The position numbers and the translations under genes were made by a program. A stretch of 64,000 nt of DNA. It comes from Sternotherus odoratus. Lineage: Eukaryota > Chordata > Testudines > Kinosternidae. The DNA lies in NCBI GenBank assembly GCA_032164245.1, contig JAVMKO010000020.1, forward strand, positions 7,157,206-7,221,205. The letters run 5' to 3'. Positions 23,226-34,261 of this stretch are shown piece after piece (the first letter of the stretch is position 1; each line of letters begins with the position of its first letter). Under the pieces are notes generated by a model, which saw only the letters and a list, made by a program, of their open reading frames with translations, was not told the origin of the DNA and ran no database searches.

Positions 23226-23559
23226 AAGACGATTGTTGTCTCCGTTCCCCTATATCCTTTACTAAGTGATATCTTTGGATACTTTTTATCAGATACATTT
23301 CTTTTGTTTGAAAGATTCTTTCTTCAAGTCTATAATGTCAAGGGCAGCAAACAGTGGAGCCTGCAGCCATATGTGTGGTGTGTACCATGGGCAAGGACTC
23401 TAGGGTTGCCACCACGCTGTTCTTTCTCCTGCATTGTAAGTTACAAGTGGGGAGGGGGAAATCAAAACCCGGGCACTCTGCAAGTGGCTGTACAAGTTCA
23501 GTTCCCTGCGCTAAGACAGGACCAAGTAAACCCAGACTATCCCTGACAAATGTTTGCCC

Positions 23560-24040
23560 AGTGATAGGAATTCCACACCTTCCATGAAAGCCTATTCCAC
23601 AGCTGATAGAAAGTTTTTCCTAATATCTAATTGAAATCTCCCTTGCTGCAGCTTAAATCCATTGCTTGTGATCCTACCATCAGTGGACATGGAGAACAGC
23701 CCTTAATATATCTGAAGACGTTATCAGGTCCCCCTGCAGTCGTCTTTTTCTTATGACTAAACATGCACACGTTTTTTTTAATCTTTCCTCATAAATTAGG
23801 CTTTCTAAAGATTTTGTTTTTGTTGCTCTCCTCTGGATCTCTCCAATTTGTCCACATCTTTCCTGAAGCATGGTGCCCAGACTTAGACATAGTACGCCAG
23901 CTGAGACTTCACCTGGATGCTTCTCCCATACCTTACATATGGTGCTCCTGATAATATCCCAGAATACTAGCTTTCTTTGCAACTACATCACATTGTTGAC
24001 TCTCATTTAATTGGCGATTCACTGCAATTCCAAGATCTGT
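23560..24040 (-). pseudogene. CR1-like LINE fragment, C-terminal RT region
   Basis: Minus-strand translation gives a 100-codon open stretch with IQRRATKTKSLESLIYEERLKK and IRKRRLQGDLI, cognate to the CR1 motif RVQRRATK...[24 protein letters not shown] seen in the better copy at 29 kb. Upstream and downstream are fragmentary. Old and inactive. Confidence 0.7.
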
Positions 24041-24084
24041 TCAAAAGTACTTTGAGGGGTTTGAGTCTGGGTCCTTGGGAGGAA

Positions 24085-24290
24085 AGATCCCCCAGTGGTA
24101 AGGTCACTGGTTTGGGACTTGGTTCAGTTGCCAGCTCTGCCACTGACATCCTGTGTGACCATGGGTTCAGTGACTCAGTCCTCATCTGTAAAATGGGCAT
24201 GATAGTGTTACCTCACATGGTGCTGTCAGGATAAACACCTGTGAGATGCTTGGATATCATGATAATGGGGGGCATGTAAGTACCTAACAA
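24085..24290 (+). repeat. MIR SINE
   Basis: GGTTCAGTTGCCAGCTCTGC, CATCCTGTGTGACCATGGG, CCTCATCTGTAAAATGGGC and a 3' block with GTGAGATGCTTGG. Confidence 0.75.
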
Positions 24291-24299
24291 CATATATAG

Positions 24300-25320
24300 G
24301 AGCGCCGCAGAAGCAATATGCTCAAATCTTGAGGGGAGGAAGAGGAACCCTGCCAGTATTCTAGCATATCAAACCCAGAAGGGCGGCTGGTATTGGTGTA
24401 TTTTAGAGGGTGCTACATGAAGACCTTTTTTGACTAGTTCCTCAGATATCAAGGTGATGAACCTCGTTGGTCAGAGATATTAGCCCAGTGGTGGGTCCTT
24501 TTAGGAAGAGAATCATTGTGAAAATAAATCAGTGAAGAACAATGAACCACTGTACCATAGGCTTCATTTCCATGTGACCAAATATGCTAGTCAAGGGGAA
24601 CATGTGCATGGAGAGGCCCCAATATCAGTGAAAGAGGGGAATGGACATGCATGAAAGCTGGAAAATAAGAGACCTGGGAAACTGACTTCCTTTTAAAAAC
24701 TGTTTGAGTTAAATGCCTGCAAATGTATGTGCAAAAATTATGAATATTAGTCAGTGTAAGTGGGGCAGAATGGCCTCAATAACAGCAATATTGTGTGAAT
24801 GGATCTCAGTGAATATGTTCAGAGGTATAGAATTGTTTGTTTCTGTGCCAAATGTAGTTGTCTGCAAGGTGAAGAATGAATCTGAAAAATGTTACACATT
24901 TATTCATTTCTACCTTCACCTAGACCCTTGGCGTTTCCATGAAAGGGAGCAATGATGCAGTTCATAACACTGTTTTTTTTATTTTGTTTTGCTCTACATA
25001 GCTCATCGGTGGATTGTACCTGTCCTCTTTGCTTTGATTCCTATGGAGCTGGCATAGGCTCTGTGTAGAACTTCAGGATGATCTTTCTTTTATTAATGAT
25101 TTCCAGGAATGTCATTGAACTACTACACTAAAGACGTGGAGCTGGTTCTAAAACCAAAATGTTATAAATCTCCTTATTCTGTTAGGTTTAGAGAGAGAGT
25201 CAAGAGTGAGAGGCACAAAATTTGACCTGGAGTCTTAAAAATTGCACTGTGTTGTAAAATTCTATACAAAGGTTCAGAGCATTCTGATCTGGTACACTCA
25301 TTTTGCATTCACTCTGCACA
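24300..25320. other. no recognised feature
   Basis: AT-leaning sequence with short unsupported open frames; no repeat family or exon recognised. Confidence 0.4.
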
Positions 25321-25324
25321 GTAG

Positions 25325-25984
25325 TGTCAGGGGAAAATTAATGGCGCGTCTCTCCCCCTTACCTTACACTCCGGGTAGCAGTGGCGGAGTTGAGGCAAGA
25401 AGCTCACAAGCAGTCAGAGACCATTGAAGAAACACACAACTCAGCTTTGATCAAAGGGGAAACTGAGGCACCCTCCTCTCGGTCAAGAAAGGGGGGTTAG
25501 CAGCTCCGTTTATTATGGGTACCAAGCAAACTTCATAGAGTATATTACGAAGGGGAGGGGGAATGGGTGGAGCGAGGTAGATGCCTCCTTGAAGCATGCG
25601 CGTCAGTAAACCATTACATCAATCATAGGTCATTGCCCTCTTGATGCAGCTGGTGTTCCGACCTTGATAACACTTACATTATGCCAACAGCTTATGAATA
25701 CATAGTCTATTCTCCTGTATAAGAGTAGCAACATACATATAATGCAACCTAGAGATATAACCCACTAGCCCATCCAGCAAGGGTTTACAGACTGCAATTG
25801 TCTAGTCAAGGTTACATTCCAGATACTGATAACACTACAACAACAGCGTGGTGTCAAAGCAATATTTCACTGAGCCTCTAAAACCTCAAACTAATGATTT
25901 TACAACCCTGGGGAGTTTAACTATGTGATTGCTGGTTAGGAAGAGTAAATGGTGAGAATGAGCAAGGGCTGATCTCGCCTGACA
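25325..25984 (-). mobile_element. solo LTR of an endogenous-retrovirus type, 660 bp
   Basis: Termini TGTCAGG (25325) and CCTGACA (to 25984) form a perfect 7-bp inverted pair. A perfect 4-bp duplication GTAG flanks it (25321-25324 and 25985-25988). On the minus strand an AATAAA signal lies at 25514-25509, leaving about 180 bp of R/U5 before the end, so the LTR is oriented minus. No gag, pol or env remnants are seen on either side: it is a recombined solo LTR. A 4-bp duplication fits class-I-type ERVs or Ty3/gypsy elements; the choice is not settled. Confidence 0.75.
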
Positions 25985-26134
25985 GTAGTAAATTACAACT
26001 GATCAGCAAATAGGCATTTTTGTCCTGTAGAAAATGTCAGCTGATTGCAAAATAAAAAAATTGTAATTGGTATTGTGTTATCTGATGGGAGGGGTTGTTT
26101 GGGTACCTCATACCCTCATTCTCTTCCATGAATT

Positions 26135-26250
26135 GGGTTCTCTGGCCAGATTATATCTCCCATGATCCACCACAGTCTCCCCTCTTGCTGAGCCACCAGA
26201 GTAAAACTTTAGAGTCCACAGTGCATCATGGGAGATGTAATATGGCTGAA
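26135..26250. mobile_element. small palindromic MITE
   Basis: ATTATATCTCCCATGATCCAC and GTGCATCATGGGAGATGTAAT are inverted repeats of about 20 bp with few mismatches around a short core. Non-coding; target duplication not resolved. Confidence 0.55.
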
Positions 26251-26679
26251 GACCCTGGCCCATAAGTGAGAATGGGGGCATGAGGACCTGCACTGTGACT
26301 TCCTGAATTACCACAGTGTTTGGTTTTTCAACAAAGAGATAAACATTTGGGGGAAAACAGACACCTTTTGCAAAAAAATTAATTTAGTTAATAATCAAAT
26401 TTCCTGTCAAATTAATGGAAAATTTTCATCCAGGCCCAATGTAAGTCCCTACACAAAGTGCAAGGCAGATAAAGAACCAGGTCGCATCTTTCCTCAATTT
26501 TAGTCATAAGGATTCACTTAGCAGATGTGGTGTAATATTGGAAAACCAGGAGACTGATTTCCATCTATTTTTTAAGCACATATGTTAGCAGTTGGGAAAT
26601 AAATACCTTGGATTCTCTTTTTTAAACTTTGCATTTATTCTAGGAAAAATATAAGAATTTTTTTTTTTTATTTCAATCA

Positions 26680-26866
26680 GGATGATCAGAAAAATGTAAA
26701 GCTATGATTTTAGGCTAGTAGAGGCATAACAAGATTAAAAAGCTGGGGATAAAAGCTAGAAAAAATTAAATTGATAATATTACACACTTTTTAACAGCGA
26801 GGATAATTAGCTATTGGAACAGAGTACCAACAAAAGGGATAAATTCATCATGTGGACACTCTAATT
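26680..26866 (+). repeat. CR1/L3-type LINE fragment
   Basis: AACAGCGAGGATAATTAGC and TATTGGAACAGAGTACC match in order the block at about 35205-35235 in the larger CR1/L3-type copy (AATAATTAACCATTGGAACA). Cut at 26868 by a hAT-like end. Confidence 0.55.
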
Positions 26867-26867
26867 C

Positions 26868-26985
26868 AGGCCTGCACAACATGCAGCCCGAGGCCACATG
26901 CAGCCTGCGCGGGCTCACTGTGCAGCCCGCGGGAGGTGAGTAGGGGTGGGGCAAGACAAGTGGGGGAGTTGGGGGGAACCGGATG
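26868..26985. mobile_element. truncated hAT-like element end
   Basis: Begins CAGGCCTGCACAACATGCAG followed by GC-rich sequence with CCCGCGGG, the left end of a reptilian TIR element type. No matching right terminus is found downstream, so it is truncated. Confidence 0.45.
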
Positions 26986-27507
26986 CAACAAATGTCCAGA
27001 GGAGATCAGGCAAATCTAGAGTCTGACTGTCTTAGAAAACAGTACCACACCTTCAACTTTCAAACACAAAGTGGTGTAGCTATCTGCAGCTAGTTAGATA
27101 CATCACCTTCCCCTACCAATTTCACCTACCTCGATTAGCAAGTTTTCACTTCGGTAGCAAGATGGGCCTGGCTTTCAAATCAGAACTAAATTCAAGGGAC
27201 CTTCAGATGTGACATCCTAGCTTGGCTCCACCTTCTGGAGAATGGCAGATTTAATGAAGTCTGGATATGAATCCAGAGATGAATTTCCCTAGAGCTTGAA
27301 TGGGTTTGAGATCCTATTGGAGTCTACCTCCAGTCATTGGGGTGGAAACCTGGCCTCTTACTTCAGACAGGAGAGGACTACTAGAATTAACCCTCTTGTT
27401 AAATACACAGATCTGCTGCTTGGTGGAGAGCTTGTGCAGGAGGGTATGAAGTGAGTACCCAGGCCTTTTGTAGAGATGATCTAAAATTGCTGCTAGAGCC
27501 AGGCTTC

Positions 27508-27615
27508 ACTAGGGAGGTCTAAGAGTTGGTCTAAGTTGAGTTGGTCTAAGAGTCTAAGTTGAGTCTAAGTTGAGTTGGTCTAAGAGGGAGGTCTAAGAGA
27601 GGTCTAAGAGTTGCC
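27508..27615. repeat. short minisatellite (GGTCTAAG-based)
   Basis: Irregular tandem copies built from GAGGTCTAAGAG, TTGGTCTAAG and TTGAGTCTAAG. Confidence 0.85.
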
Positions 27616-27749
27616 AGTTAGGAGCTGGGAACCTCCACTGGTTTGGATGACTGCAGAAAAATGTTTTGGTTGACACCTCTAAACTTCAGTATTCAGTGCA
27701 CACTGAGCCTCCAAACTTTCTACTCGCTGCTTCTACCATCTGCAGAGCT

Positions 27750-28105
27750 ATCATAATTTGATTGTAATAATAATAAACAAAAAGTTGTTTGACCTGGGTT
27801 TTAATATGCAAAGTCGGACTTTATTACGGCAATTTTTTGTGTTTTCATAATTCTCAGAACATAAAGACAAATGTTTTCATCTGACATTAAGTAGGTGATA
27901 AGTTAAGCCTCGGTTGTCATGTTTATCTCTTTTGTATTTCAGTGTCATTGAAATGATTTACCACTGGGTTAAGTTGTCGGATAAAAACTAAGACCTTCCA
28001 TGAATTGTGGGAGTTTTATATCATTTTATTTTGCTATTGCAAAGCGCAAGATTTCATAGAATTCTCTAGAAGAGAGTGAAAATTGTCAATGATATCCAAA
28101 GAGAC
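27750..28105. other. AT-rich sequence without recognised repeat; candidate conserved element
   Basis: No repeat signature and no protein content; several TAAT/ATTA motifs. It could be conserved non-coding sequence, which only a cross-species alignment could show. Confidence 0.25.
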
Positions 28106-28111
28106 AATAGA

Positions 28112-28277
28112 ATATAATGGAATTAAAGGCTGATCTACACTTAGAAGTTCTACCTTGTATTACCATGTCTGCTAGAGGAGCGATTTTTGTTTTAATCCAA
28201 TGTACAGTAGTGATACTTTTCTGCCATCGCTACCAGCCTTTCTTCTCTTTCATTCCTTTTGCTGCTGCTGTATCTCC
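28112..28277 (-). pseudogene. RTE-type LINE endonuclease, distal part of a split copy
   Basis: Minus-strand translation from 28277 gives RYSSSKRNEREERLVAMAEKY, continuing directly from FIG across the LTR at 28278-28771. It then decays, with a trace GNTR-stop-NF where RTE endonucleases have GNTRNEIDF. Part of one RTE copy whose other pieces are 28772-28915 and 30869-31320. Confidence 0.6.
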
Positions 28278-28771
28278 TGTGGTAGACCCAGGGCAGGCAG
28301 CTGCCAGAAGGACCTGTAATTAGAAGGGTTTCTACAGGGGAATTGGGTCCAGCTGAGCAAGGCTGCCACAGCCAGGAGCAGGGCCAGCTGAGGCCAGTTA
28401 AGGAGGCTGCCAGAGCCCTTTAAAAGAGACTCCTCCCCAGGGAGGAGTGTGGGAGTTTGAGGAAGGAGTTTTGGTGGCAGTGAGAGTTAGAGGAGCGAGT
28501 TGGTGAAAGCAGAGAGTGTGAGGAGCAAGTTGGAGGAGGCAGGGACGGAGAGGCTGCTGGCAAGCAGGAGAAGAGGACTAAGGATCCCTACCAGAGGGGG
28601 ACCTAGCTTTCCTAGCTTGCAGGAGCCTGTCCCTGAGAGGGAGAGAAAGGGAGCAAGCAGCTAAGGAGCAGCAGAAAAACCCGAGTCTGGTACAGTCTGG
28701 CCAGGGCGCCAGCGCTGTGACAGCGACCCAAAGGACTTGAGCCAGGGGAGCAGGGGAGCCACCTTGTCACA
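28278..28771 (+). mobile_element. solo LTR, 494 bp, inserted in RTE
   Basis: Starts TGTGGTAGACCC and ends CCTTGTCACA, with a perfect 4-bp duplication CTCC (28274-28277 and 28772-28775). A TATA-like CCCTTTAAAAGAG lies near 28427, giving plus orientation. It splits an RTE reading frame on the minus strand between FIG and RY, which independently confirms both boundaries. Composition and termini resemble the LTRs at 12022 and 51023. No coding region. Confidence 0.75.
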
Positions 28772-28915
28772 CTCCCTATAAACTTTTCACCAGCTTTCCT
28801 TCTCCCAACCTAGGCGCTGAAATCTCCTATTATGACAGTGTAAGTGGACTTTTGCTCAAGGGCTCTTTCAAGCTCTCAGTAGAATTCTTCCACTTCTTTG
28901 TCCTCGCTTGCACTT
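28772..28915 (-). pseudogene. RTE-type LINE endonuclease, middle part
   Basis: Minus-strand translation: ASEDKEVEEFY, stop, ELERALEQKSTYTVIIGDFSA, stop, VGRRKAGEKFIG. The IIGDF(N)A block is the catalytic Asp-Asn motif of APE-type endonucleases, with Asn replaced by Ser here. It is flanked by a CR1 at 28916 and an LTR at 28771. Two in-frame stops; inactive. Confidence 0.75.
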
Positions 28916-30868
28916 CATAGAATCATAGAATATTAGGGTTGGAAGGGACTTCTGGAGGTCATCTAGTCCAACCCCCTGCTTAAAGCAGGACCAATCCCCA
29001 ACTAAATCATCCCAAACAGGGCTTTGTCAAGCCTGACCTTAAAAACCTCTAAAGAAGGTGATTCTATCACCTCCCGAGGTAACCGATTCCAGTGCTTCAC
29101 CACCCTCCTAGTGAAAAAGTTTGTCCTAATATCCAATCTAAACCTTCCCAACTCCAACTTGAGACCATTACTCCTTGTTCGGTCATCTGCTACCACTGAG
29201 AACAGTCTAGATTCATCCTCTTTAGAACCCCCTTTCAGGTAGTTGAAAGCAGCTATCAAATCTCCCCTCACTCTTCTCTTCTGTAGACTAAACAATCCCA
29301 GTTCTCTCAGCTTCTCCTCATAAGTCAGGCGCTCCAGGCCCCTAATAATTTTTGTTGCCCTTCTCTGGACTCTTTCCAATTTTTCCACATCCTTCTTGTA
29401 GTGTGGGCCCCAAAACTGGACACAGTACTCCAGATGAGGCCTCACCAATGTCGAATAGAGGGGAACAATCACGTCCCTCGATCTGCTGGCAATGCCCCTA
29501 CTTATACAGCCCAAAATGCCATTAGCCTTCTTGGCAACAAGGGCACACTGTTGACTCATATCCAGCTTCTCATCCACTGTAACCCCTAGGTCCTTTTCTG
29601 CAGAACTGCTGCCTAGCCATTTGGTCCCTAGTCTGTAGCAGTGCATGGGATTCTTCCGTCCTAAGTGCAGGACTCTGCACTTCTCCTTCTTGAACCTCAT
29701 CAAATTCCTTTTGGCCCAGTCCTCTAATTTGTATAGGTCCCTCTGTATCCTATCCCTACCCTCCGGCATATCTACCACTCCTCCTAGTTTAGTGTCATCT
29801 GCAAACTTGCTGAGGGGGCAGTCCACACCACCATCCTCCAGATCATTGATAAAGATATTGAATAAAACCAGCCCCAGGACCGACCCTTGGGGCAATCCGC
29901 TCGATACCGGCTGCCAACTAGACATGGAGCCATTGATCACTACCTGTTGAGCCCGACGATCCAGCCAGCTTTCTATCCACCTTATGGTCCATTCATCCAG
30001 CCCATACTTCTTTAACTTGCTGGCAAGAATATTGTGGGAGACCGTATCAAAAGCTTTGCTAAAGTCAAAGAATAGCACACCCACTGCTTTCCCCTCATCC
30101 TTAGAGCCAGTTATCTCATCATGGAAGGCAATTAGGTTAGTCAGGCATGATTTGCCCTTGGTGAATCCATGCTGACTGTTCCTGATCACTTTCCTCTCCT
30201 CTAAGTGCTTCAGGATTTATTCCTTGAGGACCTGCTCCATGATTTTTCCAGGGACTGAGGTGAGGCTGACTGGCCTGTAGTTCCCTGGATCCTCATTCTT
30301 CCCTTTTTTAAAGATGGGCACTACGTTAGCCTTTTCCCAGTCATCCGGGACCTCCCCTGATCGCCATGAGTTTTGAAAGATAATGGCCAATGGCTCTACA
30401 ATCACATCAGCCAACTCCATTAGCACCCTCGGATGCAGCACATCCGGCCCCATGGACTTGTTCTCATCCAGCTTTTCTAAATAGTTATGAACCACTTCTT
30501 TTTCCACAGATGGCTGGTCACCTCCTCCCCATGCTGTGCTGCCCAGTGCAGTAGTCTGGGAGCTGACCTTGTTCATGAAGACAGAGGCAAAAAAAGCATT
30601 GAGTATATTTGCTTTTTCCACATCCTCTGTCACTAGATTGCCTCCCTCATTCAGTAAGGGGCCCATACTTTCCTTGACTTTTTTCTTGTTGCTAACATAC
30701 CTAAGGAATCCCTTCTTGTTACCCTTAACATCCCTTGCTAGCTGCAACTCCAAGTGTGATTTGGCCTTTCTGATTTCACTCCTGCATGCCTGAGCAATAT
30801 TTTTATATTCCTCCCTGGCCATTTGTCCAATCTTCCCTTCTTGAAAGCTTCTTTTTTACATTTAAGAT
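28916..30868 (-). mobile_element. CR1 LINE, 5'-truncated, ~1.95 kb, inserted in RTE
   Basis: The 3' end at 28916 carries the CR1 terminal repeat (CATAGAATCATAGAAT on the plus strand). The 5' limit near 30868 is where CR1 protein (KKRSFQEGKIGQM) gives way to RTE protein (VYAPTSD in a neighbouring frame). CACTT at 28911-28915 and 30869-30873 may be a short target duplication. It contains the full RT domain but lacks ORF1 and the endonuclease. It is the youngest-looking LINE in the window. Confidence 0.9.
29002..30862 (-). pseudogene. CR1 reverse transcriptase (pol), one in-frame stop
   Basis: Linker and RT from near 30862 to the stop at 29002, all in one frame and interrupted only by TAA at 30219-30217 (between VLKE and ILKHLEERK). 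Seen in order: KKGFLRYVSNKKK; DNKSMGPDVLHP-type RT motif; [44 protein letters not shown] (first catalytic Asp); [21 protein letters not shown] (LGL where LGP is usual); FADDTKLGG (catalytic YADD-type box); then [12 protein letters not shown] and [14 protein letters not shown]. About 620 codons remain. This is target-primed RT machinery of a 5'-truncated copy, so a pseudogene despite its good preservation. Confidence 0.9.
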
Positions 30869-31320
30869 CACTTGTGGGAGCATAGACCTGGAGACCTTGA
30901 GGGTAGCTTTTGACTCCATCTGAAGATGCAGCACACTTATATGTGATTATGTTAGCTGACATGATATGACTTTCAGAGACCAGTCCTTGCTGACGATGAA
31001 TCCGACTCCTCCAACACTTCTAGCGCCATCTCCCTTTCCAAGCTTCACAGCGTTTCCATCCTTCCAGCTGACTTCCAACTCCTTCTTTCATCGGGTTTTG
31101 TAGACACTGAGGATGTCACATCTTATCCTTTCCTTCTCCTTCATCAGATGGTTTAATGTTTCCTCCCTCGCCAGCGATGTACAGTTGTAAGTTCACACAG
31201 TGAGGGTTGTCCTTTTTCATGGCGGCCTGGCACCTGACATTTTTAGCAGCCTCTCGTTGCTCGATTTCCGCTCCGCCACCATAGAACGGTTCAATGATGT
31301 GTAGGGAACTGAGGCCCATT
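30869..31320 (-). pseudogene. RTE-type LINE endonuclease, N-terminal part
   Basis: Minus-strand translation contains CDILSVYKTR (cf. RTE DIIGLSETR), VKLGKGDG, GGVGFIVSKDWSLKVIS and, after a frame change, QVYAPTSD, the order of an RTE endonuclease start. It continues at 28915 after the CR1. An upstream open frame (about 31319-31116) may be 5' leader. Frameshifts and a stop make it inactive. Confidence 0.7.
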
Positions 31321-31539
31321 TATTCATGTTGTTTTAGCCACTGACTTTGAGCCATCCTACTGGCTGGGTGGGTAGGCATACGTACCTCCTCAAGCTTAGC
31401 TAGCCTTCAACTTCTGAGGAGAAGGAACAAAATGCTTTCTGAGAGAGCACTCCTCCTCCATGGATTGAGTAGTCCAACACCTTTGTAGCATGGTTAGACC
31501 TGCCATTGCATACGCCCCAGTACCAGAGCTGTCAGACAA

Positions 31540-31805
31540 CCAGGGTCATTGCTGCGCCACAATGAGGCGCCGAGGTAGGATTTAGCAGCGAAAAGAACTG
31601 TACATGGCAAACACCTGGTACAAAAAGACGACTACAAGAAGGTGGACGTGGATCACGCCAAGCGTGAAGAGCAAGAACTAAATCAACTATATTGTAGTCA
31701 ATAAAAGGCGCATCGTCCAAGACATCTCTGTGGTGCTGCCTTTCAACACCAGCAGTGATCATCCTCTGCTTAGAGCGAAGTTGATCTTTGATGAAGCGGT
31801 GGGAA
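31540..31805 (+). pseudogene. RTE-type LINE endonuclease, C-terminal part, opposite strand
   Basis: Plus-strand translation: QRKELYMANTWYKK, TRRWTWITPS, INYIVVNKRRIVQDISVV, FNTSSDHPLLRAKLIFDE. These are the C-terminal RTE endonuclease motifs, including the catalytic SDH. At least two stops. Similarity ends near 31805 with no RT. It overlaps in protein content with the minus copy at 28112-28277, so it is a second fragment or an inverted duplicate, not a simple continuation. Confidence 0.75.
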
Positions 31806-33690
31806 AGAAGTTAGGTGCGTAACTCACTTAGGCGTTTGTGTAAATCCCACTAATGGCTAAATACATGTTTAGGGACCTAACTACCTTTGCCAGTCTAGCC
31901 CTTGGGCTTCTAAAGCTCCCAAGGTACTTTTCAAATTGTTACCCTCAATCTATTAGTTCATTTTGGTCACTGTTCGCATTGAATAACCAGGTTTACAGAA
32001 CGGTTTTGTCCCTTCCCTTTTTAAAATAGGGAAGTAATTTGGAGAATAATACTCCAAGACATGATACTTTGTGATGTGTATGATCATTAGCTGGAATAAA
32101 TGAGCCCTTTTAAAGGGAGAAAACATAACTGCTGCATGCTTTCATACTTAACTCAAAGAGTGTGACTGGTTCAAAAGTCCTCTGGGCAATGTTTGTAGTC
32201 CAGCCCTTGCTGGAATCTGAAGCTGTATATTTGTCTTTGGCAGGGCAATATCCATGTGTGCTCCAGGCATTAATGAGATGGAATATATTCAAATCAATGT
32301 AAATTACACACAAAAAAATAAGTCATTTGTCCTTGTCAGTCAAGTCGCTTGGCATTAGCATGATATGACCATGCTATCTTCGCAGTGTTTATTTAAACTT
32401 TATGAATTTTCATGCAAGAATCTTCTGTGGAAGAAGAAAACACCATATTCTCCCCTACCCTCTGTTTAATTAGATCTCTCCCTCTTTTGATTTCAGAGGT
32501 TAGAAATACTAAATACCCTGGTGTCTTCCACAAGAGTGTCTTAGTCTCCTGAAACCCGTGGTTAGAAATCTGAACTCTGTGTCAGATGTTTGGTTGATTA
32601 TAAATTGTTATCGCTTCTTTGATGATTTACACCTGCTGAAGGTTTGTGCCATTGTTTCTGTTGGATAAAAACAGTGTCTAATAAATTCCCCAGAAGAATT
32701 GTGGCTGATGACTTTGGGGCAATAGGAAATAACTTGAAATAATTGTTGAAGCCATTGGGATGAATCTGACTCCTAATACAATTTAGGAGTTATGATAACT
32801 GCAATTGATTGGCTACGAATAATCACACAGTGAGTCTATGATAAAACATCCATGATATGTCTTGTCTTTTTTACATGGTAACTTCTTTGGGACAGAGATG
32901 GCATTTACTGTATGTTTGTAGAGTGCCTAGTTGAATAGGTACCAAGATTGATTGAGGTTGCTCAGTGCTCCTTCAATACAAATGTTTAATGAAGAATAAT
33001 AATGATGTAATACAGGTCTGTAATTCCAGAAAAAAACTTTAAAAAAAGAAATGCATGCTTTATTTTTCTGGAGGGTAGAAGTTCTTTCTACAGAGCTGTC
33101 TTGTAATAAGAGACGACAGTAGGGATGAAACTCCAAATCCAAACATTTCTGAAATTTGGGTGTTGTTTTGATATGAATCCAGACACAACATTTGCTACTA
33201 TCCTTAAAGTCTTCCTATGGGCTGAATGAAACTGCAGACATGTTTCTGCATCCAAATTTTGACACAAAGGAGATAAGAGATTCTAATTTATTCATTGCAT
33301 TAGATTGGAAACGTATTCCCAAGGAATACTAATTTATATTGTTCTTGGATTTACCTGTAGATGGCAGTGTGGCAACACCCTTGCTACATGATGGGCAACT
33401 CCTTACACTACATCTAAATTACATTAAAATGAATAAATGAAGCCTAGTTCAAGTCAGCTGTGGAAAAATATAAGAAATAAATGCATTAAAAATATACAGA
33501 TACAAATGCAGCTGATTTAACTAAATGAGAAGCTTTCTGAAAGGTAAATTAAATTTTAAAAGTACATTACGTGTAATAAATGTGGCAGAACAGCCATTTT
33601 GGTGAATGACTTTCAATAAACATAAGCAGTTGGCCCTTTCCTGCCTGTGATTGGTTGTATGATGCCCTATAGCTCAACGTGGCACAATAG
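31806..33690. other. no recognised gene; small MITE or MIR traces
   Basis: A palindromic 'ttaggtgcctaa'-type MITE trace lies at about 31810-31930, and a MIR tail at about 32890-33000 (CTTTGGGACAGAGATGGC, GTAGAGTGCCTAG). The rest is AT-rich with no recognised feature. Confidence 0.4.
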
Positions 33691-33692
33691 CT

Positions 33693-34072
33693 TGTGATGG
33701 GATGGGATCTGAGTTACTACAGAGAATTCTTTCCTGGGTGTCTGGCTGGTGAGTCTTACCCACAGGCTCAGGTGTTAGCCGATCGCCATATTTGGGGTCA
33801 GGAAGAAATTTTCCTCCAGGGCAGATTGGCAGAGGCCTTAAGAGGTTTTCACCTTCCTCTGCAGCGTGGGGCATGGGTCACTTACTGGAGGATTCTCTGC
33901 TCCCTGAGTTCTTTAAACCATGATTTGAGGACTTCATTAGCTCAGACATAGGTTAAGAACTTACTACAGGAGTGGGTGAGTGAGATTCTGTGAACTGTGG
34001 TGTGCAGGAGGTCGGACTAGATGATCATAATGGTCCTGTCTGACCTTAAAGTCTGAGTCTTCATAAAATGAG
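33693..34072 (+). repeat. CR1-type LINE 3'-UTR fragment
   Basis: Plus-strand 3'-UTR of an abundant reptilian CR1 family: GATCGCCATATTTGGGGTCA, TTTTCCTCCAGGGCAGATTG, CTTCCTCTGCAGCGTGGGGC, AACCATGATTTGAGGACTTC and GTCGGACTAGATGATCATAA at the 3' end. Recognised by sequence memory of the family. No coding sequence. Confidence 0.75.
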
Positions 34073-34261
34073 TCAGATTTACCTGAATGCTCAAGGTAAT
34101 CTGAGAATGTCTTCCTGTGTGCTAGTCCGTCATCAGAGGTTTCTTGTTTATCAAGCCAACCTTGAAAGATTAAATTAATTTCCCAGCATGTTTTCTTCAT
34201 TAGTGTTGAGAGATCCTTTGTGGGAGGAAACAAAAAGGACTTGTGCATTAACTATAGCACT

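Noticed and set aside
28112..31805. A twin-priming 5' inversion of one RTE element
   Set aside because: Attractive at first because the halves are in opposite orientation, but the minus copy continues past the LTR into residues that the plus fragment also contains, so the parts overlap.
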